Counted from the stretch's first letter, positions 25,859-35,338 are shown. The stretch: DNA of 64,000 bases from Microvirga ossetica (GCF_002741015.1 NZ_CP016616.1:2265501-2329500); one strand, 5' to 3'. The notes: generated by a model from the letters alone, not told the origin. A program made the numbers and translations.

Positions 25859-26383
25859 TCAGCCGCGCCACTCGTCCGCGAGCACGGCCCAGCGCTCATG
25901 ATCGCGCCATTCGCCGTCGATCTTCAGATAGCGCGGCGAATAGCCCTCCTGACGGAAACCCAGTCTTTTGGCGAGTGCGCGCGACGGCTCGTTGCCGGGC
26001 TGGATGTTCGCCTCCAGCCGATGCAGGCCGAGCCCATGGAAGGCATGCGTCACGGTAAGCCTCACCGCCTCGCCCATCAGGCCGCGCCCGTTCATGCCGG
26101 CCATGCCGTAATAGCCCATATAGGCGCTCTGAAAGAAGCCGCGCACGATCTCGCTCACGTTCACCACGCCGACGATTCGTCCGCTCTCCCGCTCGCGGGC
26201 GATGAAGCCGAAGGAGCGATCCCCGTCGCAGCGCGCGAGATAGCCGAGAAAGCTCGCCTGATCGCGGCAGGGAGACACCCAGGGTTCGTGCAGGCCGATG
26301 CTCGCCAGATTGGCAGCGACCAGCTCGACCGCATCGGAAGCCTGAACGGGACGAATGACAACGCGTGACACCATGGAGTTCAT
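25859..26383 (-). CDS. GNAT family N-acetyltransferase, RimJ/RimL type
   Basis: About 174 aa. RimJ/RimL-like order is seen: VVIRPVQASDA at the start, a central GYYGMAGMNGRGLMGEAV with the CoA loop, and LHRLEANIQPGNEPSRALAK with RLGFRQEG near the end. These enzymes acetylate ribosomal protein N-termini or antibiotics and amino acids. Three in-frame starts compete (26401, 26383, 26374); I chose ATG 26383 with GAAGCTGGA upstream. It converges with the preceding GNAT gene with 6 nt between stops. Confidence 0.83.
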   Translation of the reverse strand: MNSMVSRVVIRPVQASDAVELVAANLASIGLHEPWVSPCRDQASFLGYLARCDGDRSFGFIARERESGRIVGVVNVSEIVRGFFQSAYMGYYGMAGMNGRGLMGEAVRLTVTHAFHGLGLHRLEANIQPGNEPSRALAKRLGFRQEGYSPRYLKIDGEWRDHERWAVLADEWRG

Positions 26384-26452
26384 TCCAGCTTCAGGAACCA
26401 TGGCATAGACATGCCGTTGTCGTCAGCCCCTTAAAGACGCAAGGAATGGACC

Positions 26453-26758
26453 ATGCGAGCCATCATTCTCCCCGCCTTCGCTCTCGCTCTTAGTGCCGGC
26501 TTCCTCGCTGCACCGCACGAGGCTCGGGCGCGCTTCAGCCCCGAGCAGGTGCATGCGCCTTCGCTCGTCGACAATGTGCAATGCATCACGCGGCGGGTGC
26601 GCACCGTGCGGCCGAACGGCAGGGTGGTCTATCGCACCGTCCGCGATTGCGGCGTGCGGCCGGGCTGGAACCGTCCGAATCGCTGCCGCTGGGTGCGCGA
26701 GCGCATCGTGCAACCCAACGGACGTATCGTGTTTCGCGACGTCCGCCGCTGCCGGTGA
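26453..26758 (+). CDS. Small secreted protein with an internal duplication, 101 aa
   Basis: Signal peptide at about 1-26 (hydrophobic core IILPAFALALSAGFLAA, then ARA). The mature part contains two copies of a basic module: RRVRTVRPNGRVVYRTVRDC and RWVRERIVQPNGRIVFRDVR, each ending near a Cys. Four Cys in the mature region could form disulfides in the periplasm. AGGA ribosome-like sequence precedes ATG 26453. I do not recognise a named family. The Arg-rich repeated hairpins suggest a compact beta structure binding an anionic surface, but that is inference. Confidence 0.78.
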   Translation: MRAIILPAFALALSAGFLAAPHEARARFSPEQVHAPSLVDNVQCITRRVRTVRPNGRVVYRTVRDCGVRPGWNRPNRCRWVRERIVQPNGRIVFRDVRRCR

Positions 26759-26781
26759 GCCATCGCAGCTTAAAGCATTTC

Positions 26782-26807
26782 AGGGCCCGGCATCGCCGGG
26801 CCCTTTT
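26782..26807 (+). terminator. Intrinsic terminator between convergent genes
   Basis: Stem AGGGCCCGG (26782-26790) pairs with CCGGGCCCT (26796-26804) around a CATCG loop, followed by TTTT on the plus strand. It lies between the 101-aa secreted protein gene and the 3' end of the histidine ammonia-lyase gene, so it may serve both directions. Confidence 0.85.
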
Positions 26808-26810
26808 CGT

Positions 26811-28442
26811 TTATTCCAGCTCGCCGATGGCGCTCTCGACCGCCGCGACGACCGCGCCGGAGCGCACGAGATCGAGCGCCTGGCGCATCTCGATGGCATA
26901 CCAGCGGTCACCGTCGAGGGCTGGCGGGATGACGGCGCGGATCGCCTCCATCGCCGCACGCGAGCCTTTTCCGAGCGGATAATCCTTGGCGATCGGTTCG
27001 ACGAGGGTGAGCGCCTGCGCCGCCATCAGCAATTCGCCTGCCACGATCTGCTCCACGTTCTCGACGATGGTGCGCGCCTTGCGCCCACTCCAGGTCGAGT
27101 TGGAGACGTGATCCTCCGCATTGGACTTGCCGGGAATCGAATCGACCGAGCCCGGCGTCGCAAGGCCACGATTTTCCATCACGAGCGCCGACATCGAGCA
27201 TTGCACCGTGGCGAAGCCGGTATTGAGACCGCGCTTGCCCGCGAGCAGGTTGCGGGGCAGGCCGTAGGACATGGTGGGATCGATCAGGCGCGCGAGGCGC
27301 CGCTCGGAAACCGCGCCGAGGTCGGCGATGGCGATGGCGAGAAAGTCCATCGCCTGCGCCATGTATTGGCCGTGGAAATGGCCGCCCGAGATCGACACGT
27401 AGCCGCCCTTGCCGTCGTCGAAGATCAGCGGATTGTCGGTGGCGGAATTCATCTCCGTTCCGACGATGCGCTCGACATATTCGATCGCCTCGACAGCGGG
27501 CCCGTGAACCTGCGGCGTGCAGCGCAGGGAATAGACGTCCTGCACGCGCGGGCTCGCGGGCTGGCCGGGCTGGCGCGGCTCGTCGGGGAAGACGACATCG
27601 CGCGCTTCCTGCGAGCAGCGCTTCGTGCCCTCGAGTATGCGCAGCAGGTTGCGCGCCACGCGGGCCTGGCCGGGATGCGGGCGCGCCTTGTGCACGCGCG
27701 GATCGAAGGCGGCAAGCTCCCCGCGCATGGCTTCCAGCGATAGGCACATGGCGATGTCGGCCTGCTTGAGCAGACGGCGCGCATCGTGCGTGGCGAGCGC
27801 GGCGAGGGCGAGCGAGGTGGTCGAGCCGTTGATGAGGGCCGAGGCATCCTTCGCGCCGAGGTCGAAATCGGGATCGAAGCCGGCAGCGTGAATAGCCTCG
27901 CGCGCCGGCATGAGTTTTCCGCGATAGACCATTTCGGCTTCCTCGAAGCCGCAGACGGAGCCTGCCATATGGGCGAGCGGCGCGAGATCGCCCGAGGCGC
28001 CGACCGAGCCCTTCTGCGGAATCACCGGATGCAGACCGGCATTGAGGAAGGCGAGAAGCCGCTCGACGAGCTCGACGCGCGGACCGGAATAATTCGACGC
28101 GAAGGCATTGGCCCGCAGCAGCATCATCGCCCGGGTGACGTCCTCGGAAAATGCCTCGCCGACGCCCGTCGCATGGGCATAGACGGTCTTGCGCTGGTAG
28201 GCCGCCATGTCACTGATGAGCACGCGCTGATCCTTGAACAGGCCGACGCCGGTGTTGAAGGCATACATGAGCGGCGCATCGTCGTGCATCCAGGTGCGGT
28301 CGATATAGTCGCGCGTCGCCGCGATCCGCTCGCGCGCTTCCGGCGCCAGGGCCGCCTGCGCGTAATTGCCTTGCGCGTCCGGGCGGGCGACCCGCACCGT
28401 ATCCTCAATGCGGAGTGTCGCCCCGTCGAGCTTGACCGTCAT
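26811..28442 (-). CDS. hutH: Histidine ammonia-lyase (aromatic amino acid lyase family)
   Basis: 543 aa. Deaminates L-histidine to urocanate using an MIO prosthetic group formed from Ala149-Ser150-Gly151 in GSVGASGDLAPLAHMA. The catalytic Tyr60 is in MYAFNTGVG. The selectivity pair before ATG (VYAHATG) has His, as in histidine lyases (S-H) and unlike phenylalanine lyases (F-L), but Ala instead of Ser. The protein is 30 residues longer than typical HutH. No hutU, hutI, hutG or hutC is in the window. Start ATG 28442 gives a normal N-terminus. Another aromatic amino acid cannot be excluded. Confidence 0.85.
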   Translation of the reverse strand: MTVKLDGATLRIEDTVRVARPDAQGNYAQAALAPEARERIAATRDYIDRTWMHDDAPLMYAFNTGVGLFKDQRVLISDMAAYQRKTVYAHATGVGEAFSEDVTRAMMLLRANAFASNYSGPRVELVERLLAFLNAGLHPVIPQKGSVGASGDLAPLAHMAGSVCGFEEAEMVYRGKLMPAREAIHAAGFDPDFDLGAKDASALINGSTTSLALAALATHDARRLLKQADIAMCLSLEAMRGELAAFDPRVHKARPHPGQARVARNLLRILEGTKRCSQEARDVVFPDEPRQPGQPASPRVQDVYSLRCTPQVHGPAVEAIEYVERIVGTEMNSATDNPLIFDDGKGGYVSISGGHFHGQYMAQAMDFLAIAIADLGAVSERRLARLIDPTMSYGLPRNLLAGKRGLNTGFATVQCSMSALVMENRGLATPGSVDSIPGKSNAEDHVSNSTWSGRKARTIVENVEQIVAGELLMAAQALTLVEPIAKDYPLGKGSRAAMEAIRAVIPPALDGDRWYAIEMRQALDLVRSGAVVAAVESAIGELE

Positions 28443-28867
28443 CGCTGTTCCTCACGTTGATGGACAAGGGATACCGAGGCTTCCGACCCGGTGCAACCGC
28501 TCCTCCGGGTCTGTGTGTCGAAGAGCCAGCACCTGTGGGCCCGGAGCCGTTGGGCTCCGAGCCTTGTGGAGAGCGAGGGTGGCGCGAAGGGCGGCCCGGC
28601 TCGCTGATGCATGGTGTGAAATGGAAGAGCCGGGAGGCCGCTTCGCGCACGGCTTTTTTAGGCGGACAGGCGGTGCCGGTTCGGTGACTGCGCCAGGCGG
28701 GAACCGCAACGTCAGCGGGGGCCTGGGACCAATCCCTATTCAGCAGCACACAGCCTGGGCCTCCCGTCACACGCACCTGCGTACCGGCACATGCACGGGA
28801 CCGTGCCTGCTCCCACACTGCGACGCCTCGCGAGCGCGCCCCTCGTCAGGAGCAGATCTTGCGCAAG

Positions 28868-28911
28868 TGTATAGCCGAGGTTGGGACTATTGTCAAGAAC
28901 AAAGTGAGAAC
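28868..28911 (-). promoter_or_regulatory. Sigma-70 promoter with abutting LexA (SOS) box
   Basis: On the minus strand, TTGACA (28896-28891) and TATACA (28873-28868) are separated by exactly 17 nt, a near-consensus housekeeping promoter. Directly upstream, GAAC-N7-GAAC (28897-28911 on the plus strand; GTTC-N7-GTTC on the promoter strand) matches the alphaproteobacterial LexA box. Transcription would begin near 28861 and run toward hutH, 420 nt away. No gene of the known SOS regulon follows. Confidence 0.8.
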
Positions 28912-28937
28912 ATAACGTTGCTCTCCGTCCATCTCCG

Positions 28938-29077
28938 CTGTCATCCCGGGACTGCGCAGCAGGGCCCGGGATCCATAGCCACGACATCCCCGCAGAGGGT
29001 GATCGACCTCACACCTCTTTCTGCGCCATTGGCGGTTATGGATCCCGGACTCCGCTGCGCGGCTCCGGGATGACAGT
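28938..29077. repeat. Palindromic repeat family 1, copy A
   Basis: Arms CTGTCATCCCGGG and CCGGGATGACAG enclose inner arms CCGGGATCCATAGCC and GGTTATGGATCCCGG. The loop, read on the minus strand, shares CCATAACCGC and GCAGAAAGAGG with copies at 40725-40829 and 63003-63138. This copy is inverted relative to them. Confidence 0.85.
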
Positions 29078-29099
29078 GGGTGACTTCGCGCTTCACCGT

Positions 29100-29134
29100 A
29101 TCGGGATCACCGGCACGAGGCCGGTGATGACGTG
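29100..29134. repeat. 35-bp dispersed repeat (family 3 half element)
   Basis: This 35-bp sequence, beginning ATCGGGATCACCGGCACGAG, is identical to 42049-42083, where it forms the right arm of a larger palindrome. A shortened version is at about 48230-48250. It contains its own small hairpin (ATCACCGG...CCGGTGAT). Confidence 0.85.
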
Positions 29135-29155
29135 AGTGGATGGCATGAAGGACGG

Positions 29156-29261
29156 TGTCATTCCCGGCCGGAGATGGCGCAGCCATCGGAGGGGAAGGGA
29201 ATCCACCCACACGCTCGGCGCCATGGGTCCCCTTCCCTCGCTTCGCTCGCCGGGGATGACA
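29156..29261. repeat. Palindromic repeat family 2, copy 1
   Basis: Terminal TGTCATTCCCGGC and GCCGGGGATGACA arms, inner GGGGAAGGGAATCCA against TGGGTCCCCTTCCC, and a loop containing CCACCCACACGCTC. A second copy with the same loop sequence and orientation is at 48127-48225. Confidence 0.85.
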
Positions 29262-29432
29262 CGCGGATCTCCCCTCTCCCGTGCGGGCGTAAGGGCGGGG
29301 CTTTCCATCGGCAAAGCGCCCGTCCACCTTCTCCTGCAGCGCGTCCCGCTCAGTGCCTCATCCGGCACCGGCCTTCCCTCACCCCGACCCTCTCCCAAAC
29401 AGGAGAGGGAGACGGACAGGGTCATCTCAACG

Positions 29433-29460
29433 AAAAAGGCCCCGGCGATGCCGGGGCCTT
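29433..29460 (-). terminator. Intrinsic terminator of the ugp operon
   Basis: Read on the minus strand, AAGGCCCCGG and CCGGGGCCTT pair around a short loop and are followed by five T residues. It lies 34 nt beyond the stop codon of ugpC and closes the ugpBAEC operon. Confidence 0.88.
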
Positions 29461-29493
29461 GATGAACGGGTATTCCGGACCGGCGGGCCGCGA

Positions 29494-30570
<1,077 letters not shown>

Positions 30571-30663
30571 CGATTCATTCCTTTTGACCGCTGCCCGCGC
30601 CGCTTAAGGGGCGCCGGGCATGAATTCCATTGTTGTGAGAAGGCGCTGCGCAACTTTTGCGCG

Positions 30664-31509
30664 TCACTTCTCCGTTTCGACGAGACCCTTCACGAAGAGC
30701 CTCTGCATGAAGACCACCACCAGCACCGGCGGCAGCATGGCAAGCACCGCGGTAGTCATCGCGATCTGCCATTCGGTGAGCGCGTCGGTCGTCGTGATCA
30801 TCTTCTTGATGCCGATGACGATGGTCTGCATCGAGCTCTTGGTCGTGATCAGCAGCGGCCAGAGATACTGGTTCCAGCCGTAGATGAACTGGATCACGAA
30901 CAGGGCCGCGATCGTCGTGATCGACAGGGGAAGGAGCGTATCCTTGAAGAAGCGGAACGCGCCCGCGCCGTCGATCTTGGAGGCCTCCAGCAGCTCGTCC
31001 GGAATCGTCATGAAGAACTGGCGGAAGAGCAGCGTGCCGGTGGCAGAGGCGATGAGCGGCATGATCAGGCCGGTATAGGTGTCGAGCAGGCCGAGATCGG
31101 CGACGATCTTGTAGGTCGGGTAGATGCGCACCTCGACGGGCAGCATCAGCGTGATGAAGATGACCCAGAACGCCGTCTTGCGGAACGGGAACTTGAAATA
31201 GACCACCGCATAGGCCGAGAGGATCGAGATCAGGATTTTTCCGAGTGCTATTCCTAAGGCCATGATCATGGAGTTGACCATCATCATGCCGACAGGCTCG
31301 CGGGCGAGCGCGCCGCCATAGAACAGCGCGCGCGAATAGTTCACGCCGGCCTGATCGCCCGGCGTGAGCGGCATGTTGCCGTTGACGATCGTGGCGGCAT
31401 CGAAGGTCGAGGCCATGACGGCCAGATAGACCGGGAAGACCACGATGACGATGCCCAGCGCGAGCGTCAGATAGGCCATGAATTGGGTGAAGGGACGATT
31501 CTCGACCAT
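30664..31509 (-). CDS. ugpE: sn-glycerol-3-phosphate ABC transporter permease UgpE
   Basis: 281 aa, same length as E. coli UgpE. Six membrane segments are seen, the first at about 13-35 (LTLALGIVIVVFPVYLAVMA). The EAA loop is DELLEASKIDGAGAFRFFKD. A TGATG junction couples it to ugpA: its ATG (31509) shares the final A of the ugpA stop. Forms the channel with UgpA. Confidence 0.92.
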   Translation of the reverse strand: MVENRPFTQFMAYLTLALGIVIVVFPVYLAVMASTFDAATIVNGNMPLTPGDQAGVNYSRALFYGGALAREPVGMMMVNSMIMALGIALGKILISILSAYAVVYFKFPFRKTAFWVIFITLMLPVEVRIYPTYKIVADLGLLDTYTGLIMPLIASATGTLLFRQFFMTIPDELLEASKIDGAGAFRFFKDTLLPLSITTIAALFVIQFIYGWNQYLWPLLITTKSSMQTIVIGIKKMITTTDALTEWQIAMTTAVLAMLPPVLVVVFMQRLFVKGLVETEK

Positions 31510-32390
31510 CAGTACTGCACCTTGCGCTCGACATAACGGAACTGGATGGCGGTGAGCGCGATCACGATGATCATCAGGATCACCGACTGCGCGGCCGAGC
31601 CGCCGAGATCGCCGCCGAGGCGGCCGTCCGCATAGACCTTGTAGACGAGAGTCGTCGTCGTTCCGGCGGGACCGCCGCCGGTCACGGCATCGATGATGCC
31701 GAAGGTGTCGAAGAACACGTAGACGATGTTGACCACGAGCAGGAAGAACGTGGTCGGCGACAGGAGCGGGAAGATGACCGTCCAGAACCGGCGCATGGGA
31801 CCCGCGCCGTCGATGGCCGCGGCCTCGATCACGCTCTTCGGGATCGCCTGAAGCCCGGCGAGGAAGAACAGGAAGTTGTAGCTGATCTGCTTCCAGGTCG
31901 CGGAGAGCACGAGCAGCGTCATGGCGTGGTTGCCGTTGAGCATCGGGTTCCAGTCGATGCCGATCGCCTTGATCGGCTTCGACAGGGTGCCGAGCGTCGG
32001 ATGGAACATGAAGATCCACAGCACGCCGGCGATGGCCGGGGCGACCGCATAGGGCCAGATCAGCAGGGTCTTGAAGGCCTGTCCACCGCGCAGGTTCTTG
32101 TCGGCCTGCGTCGCCAGCAGCAGCGAGCAGGCGAGCGAGAAGAAGGCGACGAGGGACGAGAAGATCGCCGTCGTGACCATGGCCCGGTAATATTCCGGCT
32201 GCTGGAACAGGTGGACGTAATTTTCGAAGCCGATGAATTCCGAGGAGAGGCCGAAGGCGTCCTCGCGCAGGAAGGACTGCCAGATCGCCTGCGAGGCCGG
32301 CCAGTAGAAGAAGATGAGGGTGATCGCCATCTGCGGAACGATCAGCAGAAGCGGCAGTGTCCAACCTGAAAAATGAGCTCGTTTTTCCAT
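31509..32390 (-). CDS. ugpA: sn-glycerol-3-phosphate ABC transporter permease UgpA
   Basis: 293 aa, close to the E. coli length. Start ATG 32390 ([10 protein letters not shown]) is preferred over an upstream in-frame start, because it gives the normal short N-terminus before the first membrane segment at about 12-32. The EAA loop is [20 protein letters not shown]. Ends in a one-base stop/start overlap with ugpE. Separated from ugpB by 129 nt that contain a hairpin. Confidence 0.92.
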   Translation of the reverse strand: MEKRAHFSGWTLPLLLIVPQMAITLIFFYWPASQAIWQSFLREDAFGLSSEFIGFENYVHLFQQPEYYRAMVTTAIFSSLVAFFSLACSLLLATQADKNLRGGQAFKTLLIWPYAVAPAIAGVLWIFMFHPTLGTLSKPIKAIGIDWNPMLNGNHAMTLLVLSATWKQISYNFLFFLAGLQAIPKSVIEAAAIDGAGPMRRFWTVIFPLLSPTTFFLLVVNIVYVFFDTFGIIDAVTGGGPAGTTTTLVYKVYADGRLGGDLGGSAAQSVILMIIVIALTAIQFRYVERKVQY

Positions 32391-32461
32391 CGCGATTACG
32401 GCTGTCCGGGGATGGGAGGCAGATGACGGCGGCAACCGGTCTGCGAAGGTTATCTATAAGA

Positions 32462-32497
32462 TCATCCCGGACAGCTTATCGAAGCCGCCCGGGATGA
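32462..32497. repeat. Hairpin after ugpB (REP-like)
   Basis: TCATCCCGG (32462-32470) and CCGGGATGA (32489-32497) form a 9-bp stem between ugpB and ugpA. The arm sequence belongs to the same TCATCCCGG repeat type found elsewhere in the window. There is no T run, so mRNA 3' protection of ugpB is more likely than full termination. Confidence 0.7.
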
Positions 32498-32519
32498 CAG
32501 AAGCACAGATCGGTTCAGT

Positions 32520-33827
32520 TTAGCGAACGGTGCGCTCGAACTGACGCAGGATCTGGTTGGAACGGTTCACGGCGGAGTCGAGAGCGTCCTTGGCCGGCTT
32601 CTGGCCGGCGAGCGCCGCCTCGATCTCCTCAGAGACCACGTCGCGGATCTGGACCATGTTGCCGAAGCGCAGACCGCGGGAATTCTCGGTCGGCTCCTTG
32701 TTGGTCAGCTCCAGCAGCGGAGTCTGCAGGACGGGGTTCTTCTCGTAGAAGCCCGAAGCCTTGGTCTTCTCGTAGGCCGCCTTGGTGATCGGGAGGTAGC
32801 CCGATTCCTGGTGCAGTTTGGCCTGGCGATCCGTGTCCGACAGGAAGGCGAAGAACTTGGCCACGCCCTTGTACTCGTCGGCTTTCTTGCCGCCCATGAC
32901 CCACAGCGAAGCGCCGCCGATGATGGAGTTCTGCGGAGCGCCCTGGACGTCCGGGTAATACGGCATCGGCACGGAGGTGAAGTCGAACTTCGCGTTGGCC
33001 TTCACGTTGCCGTAGAAGCCCGACGAGGTCAGGAAGATCGCGCATTCGCCCGAGGTGAAACGGCCCTCGGAGCGGCTGTCGCGGCCCGAGTAATCGTAGG
33101 TCTTGTCCTTCTGCAGGTCGACGAGGTTCTGCAGATGCTTCACATGGGCCGGAGAGTTGAACTTCATCTCCGTGTCGAAGCCGTTGAGGCCGTTGGCCTT
33201 GGTGGCCATCGGAATGTTGTGCCAGGCCGAGAACTGCTCGATGTTGGCCCAGGGAGCCCAGGCATTCGAGAAGCCGCAGGTCTCGTGGCCAGCGGCCTTC
33301 AGCTTCTTGCCGGCTTCGAACACCTGCGGCCAGGTCTTCGGGATCTCGGCGATGCCGGCCTTCTTCAGCTCGTCCTTGTTGATCCACATGACCATCGAGG
33401 AGGAGTTGAACGGGAAGGAGAGCATCTCGCCCTTGGCGGTCGAGTAGTAGCCGGTGATGGCCGGCAGGTAGGCCTGCGGATCGAACTTCTCGCCCGCTTC
33501 CTTCATCATCTCGTGGACCGGCTTCACCGCGCCGCGGGCGCCCATCATGGTCGCCGTACCGACTTCGAAGACCTGCAGGATGTGGGGAGCGTTGCCGGCG
33601 CGGAAGGCGGCGATGCCGGCGTTCAGCGTGTCGGCATACTGGCCCTTGTAGCTGACGACGACCTTGTAGTCCTTCTGCGAATTGTTGAACTCTTCTGCCA
33701 GCTTGTTGACGACCTCGTTGTTGGCGCCGGTCATCGCATGCCACCACTGGATCTCCGTCTGTGCGAAGGCGGAGGTGCTCGTCGCCAGGCCGAGGGCCAG
33801 TGCGCCGAGAAGGGACTTCTTCATCAT
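32520..33827 (-). CDS. ugpB: sn-glycerol-3-phosphate-binding periplasmic protein UgpB
   Basis: 435 aa. Signal peptide at about 1-23 (KKSLLGALALGLATSTSAFA). The mature N-terminus TEIQWWHAMTGANNEVVNKL is characteristic of UgpB, and YKGQYADTLNAGIAAFRAGN follows as in E. coli. Binds glycerol-3-phosphate or glycerophosphodiesters in the periplasm and hands them to UgpAE. Start ATG 33827 has GGGAGAG upstream. First gene of the operon. Three tandem PHO half-sites lie 68-96 nt before the start, so phosphate starvation should induce it. Confidence 0.93.
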   Translation of the reverse strand: MMKKSLLGALALGLATSTSAFAQTEIQWWHAMTGANNEVVNKLAEEFNNSQKDYKVVVSYKGQYADTLNAGIAAFRAGNAPHILQVFEVGTATMMGARGAVKPVHEMMKEAGEKFDPQAYLPAITGYYSTAKGEMLSFPFNSSSMVMWINKDELKKAGIAEIPKTWPQVFEAGKKLKAAGHETCGFSNAWAPWANIEQFSAWHNIPMATKANGLNGFDTEMKFNSPAHVKHLQNLVDLQKDKTYDYSGRDSRSEGRFTSGECAIFLTSSGFYGNVKANAKFDFTSVPMPYYPDVQGAPQNSIIGGASLWVMGGKKADEYKGVAKFFAFLSDTDRQAKLHQESGYLPITKAAYEKTKASGFYEKNPVLQTPLLELTNKEPTENSRGLRFGNMVQIRDVVSEEIEAALAGQKPAKDALDSAVNRSNQILRQFERTVR

Positions 33828-33894
33828 CGTGATCTCTCCCAAGTCATCCCGTCGGGGACGTTATTGTCGTTCATCACCCATGCGTTAAGGCCGA

Positions 33895-33923
33895 GTGACG
33901 TTTCTATGACGAAAATATGACAA
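33895..33923 (-). promoter_or_regulatory. PHO box (three PhoB half-sites) upstream of ugpB
   Basis: On the minus strand the units TTGTCAT, TCGTCAT and ACGTCAC follow one another with 4-nt AT-rich spacers (ATTT, AGAA), giving the 11-bp period of PhoB binding sites. It lies 68-96 nt upstream of the ugpB start, oriented toward it. The remaining intergenic DNA (33924-34129) shows nothing I can assign. Confidence 0.8.
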
Positions 33924-34129
33924 TCATAGCCGGCTTCAAAATGGAAGCCCCTTCCTCCAAAAGACTTAACGCCGGCCACCGGGAATGAGCCTGGGCGCCT
34001 CCTCGTTGGGGGGAGTACCCGAACGGAAGAAACCCCGGAGCAGCGACGAACCGGGACGCGGGGACCGGCTCAAGGCCAAGCTTGACCGTGTCGCGTAAAC
34101 GCGAATCGCCCGTGAAGGGCCGCGACGCG

Positions 34130-35338
34130 CTAAATCACGTTGCGCTCGAGGAGCGGCCTGTTGGCGAGCACGCGCTCGTAGCCGAGTTCGGACAGGTCGA
34201 GCGTCCTGTATCCGCCATGGACGATCAGCTCGGCAAGGCCGCGTCCGACGGCCGGCGCCTGCTGCAGCCCGTGGCCCGAGAAGCCGTTGCAGAGATAGAA
34301 ATTTTTCATCTCGCCCGCGGTGCCGACGATGGCGTTGTGGTCGAGCAGGCACATGTCGTAGGGCCCCGACCAGGCGCGGCCCGGCCGGATCGCCTCGAAA
34401 GCGGGCACGCGATGGGCAAGCGAGGGCCAGATGAACTCCTCGAAGAAGGCGTGATCGATCTCCTGCGACGCCGGATCCTCGTCGGACCAGTCGGGATCGA
34501 GATCGGCCTCCGGCGAGGCGCCGCAGATGAAATGCCCCTCCCCTTCCGGACGCACATAAGCGCCCGACGTGTCGATGAGCAGCGGGCAGTTCTCCACAGG
34601 CCCCCGGCACGAGAACGTGAAGACGTAGCGGCGCTTGGCCTGGACCGGGATCGCAAGGCCGGCCATCGCCGCGATCGCCCGGCCGCCGGAGCCGGCGCAG
34701 TTGACGAGCGCTCCGCAGGCGATGCGCGTGCCGTCCTTCAGACGCACGGCGACGATGGCGGTGCCGTCGCGTTCGATCGCGGCCACCTCGCCCTTCACGT
34801 ATTCGGCGCCGAGCGCGCGCGCCTTCTTGCGGAAGGCCTGGAGCAGGCCCCAGCCGTCGAACCAGCCTTCGCCCGAGCGGCCCCAGGTGCCGGCGGCGAG
34901 ATCCTCCGTGTTGAGCCAGGGGAAGCGCTCCTTCAGCGCGGCAGGATCGAGATAGAGAATGTCGGCGCCCTCGGCCGTCTGGAGCGCGTGGTTCTCGGCG
35001 AGGATCGACGCGCCAGCCTCCGACGCGCAATAGAGATAGCCGCCTTCCTTGAGCCCGATCTCCGGACGCTCGCCATCGACCGCGAGACGGTCGCCGATGC
35101 TGCGCAGGAAATCGATTCCGTAGAGCGAGATGCGGATGTTCACCGCGCTCGAATATTGCTGGCGGATCGAGGCCGCCGACAGGGCCGAGGCCGAGAGCTG
35201 GTAGGTGGGATCCTTCTCGACGACGACGACGCGCCCCTTGAAGCCGGAATCGGCGAGCAAATGATAGGCCGCGGAAGAACCCATGACGGCGCCGCCGACG
35301 ATCACGACATCGGCTTGGAGAGAAGGTGCTGAGGTCAT
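34130..35338 (-). CDS. FAD-dependent oxidoreductase (DAO/glycine oxidase-like family)
   Basis: 402 aa. Dinucleotide-binding VVIVGGAVMGSSAAYHL is at 11-27, and the C-terminal GHGLQQAPAVGRGLAELI closes the FAD site as in sarcosine/D-amino-acid/L-pipecolate oxidases. Such enzymes oxidise secondary or primary amines of amino acids. The start overlaps the stop of the Lrp-type regulator gene by ATGA, so regulator and enzyme are one unit. With a saccharopine-dehydrogenase-like gene and an ALDH7 gene divergently beside it, an imino acid of lysine catabolism (L-pipecolate or a related compound) is a plausible substrate, but this is context only. Confidence 0.85.
   Translation of the reverse strand: MTSAPSLQADVVIVGGAVMGSSAAYHLLADSGFKGRVVVVEKDPTYQLSASALSAASIRQQYSSAVNIRISLYGIDFLRSIGDRLAVDGERPEIGLKEGGYLYCASEAGASILAENHALQTAEGADILYLDPAALKERFPWLNTEDLAAGTWGRSGEGWFDGWGLLQAFRKKARALGAEYVKGEVAAIERDGTAIVAVRLKDGTRIACGALVNCAGSGGRAIAAMAGLAIPVQAKRRYVFTFSCRGPVENCPLLIDTSGAYVRPEGEGHFICGASPEADLDPDWSDEDPASQEIDHAFFEEFIWPSLAHRVPAFEAIRPGRAWSGPYDMCLLDHNAIVGTAGEMKNFYLCNGFSGHGLQQAPAVGRGLAELIVHGGYRTLDLSELGYERVLANRPLLERNVI

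Larger units (their letters stand above)
28443..29493. other. 1-kb gene-free region rich in palindromic repeats
   Basis: No convincing gene is present. 28443-28860 holds GC-rich sequence with several potential stem-loops and an open minus-strand frame that lacks a credible start. 28868-28911 is a strong minus-strand promoter with a LexA box. From 28938 onward the region is a series of dispersed palindromic repeats (28938-29077, 29100-29134, 29156-29261, and an arm-like unit near 29373-29410). The terminator of the ugp operon follows at 29433-29460. Confidence 0.75.

Noticed and set aside
28405..28818. 137-aa minus-strand frame behind the SOS promoter
   Set aside because: Runs into the hutH start, Pro/Arg/Gly-rich with no recognisable fold, and the only start (GTG) has a poor ribosome site. 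It cannot be fully excluded.
33960..34129. Possible small gene between ugpB and the FAD oxidoreductase
   Set aside because: A minus-strand frame reaches a stop near 33966 but no credible start or ribosome site lies outside the neighbouring gene.
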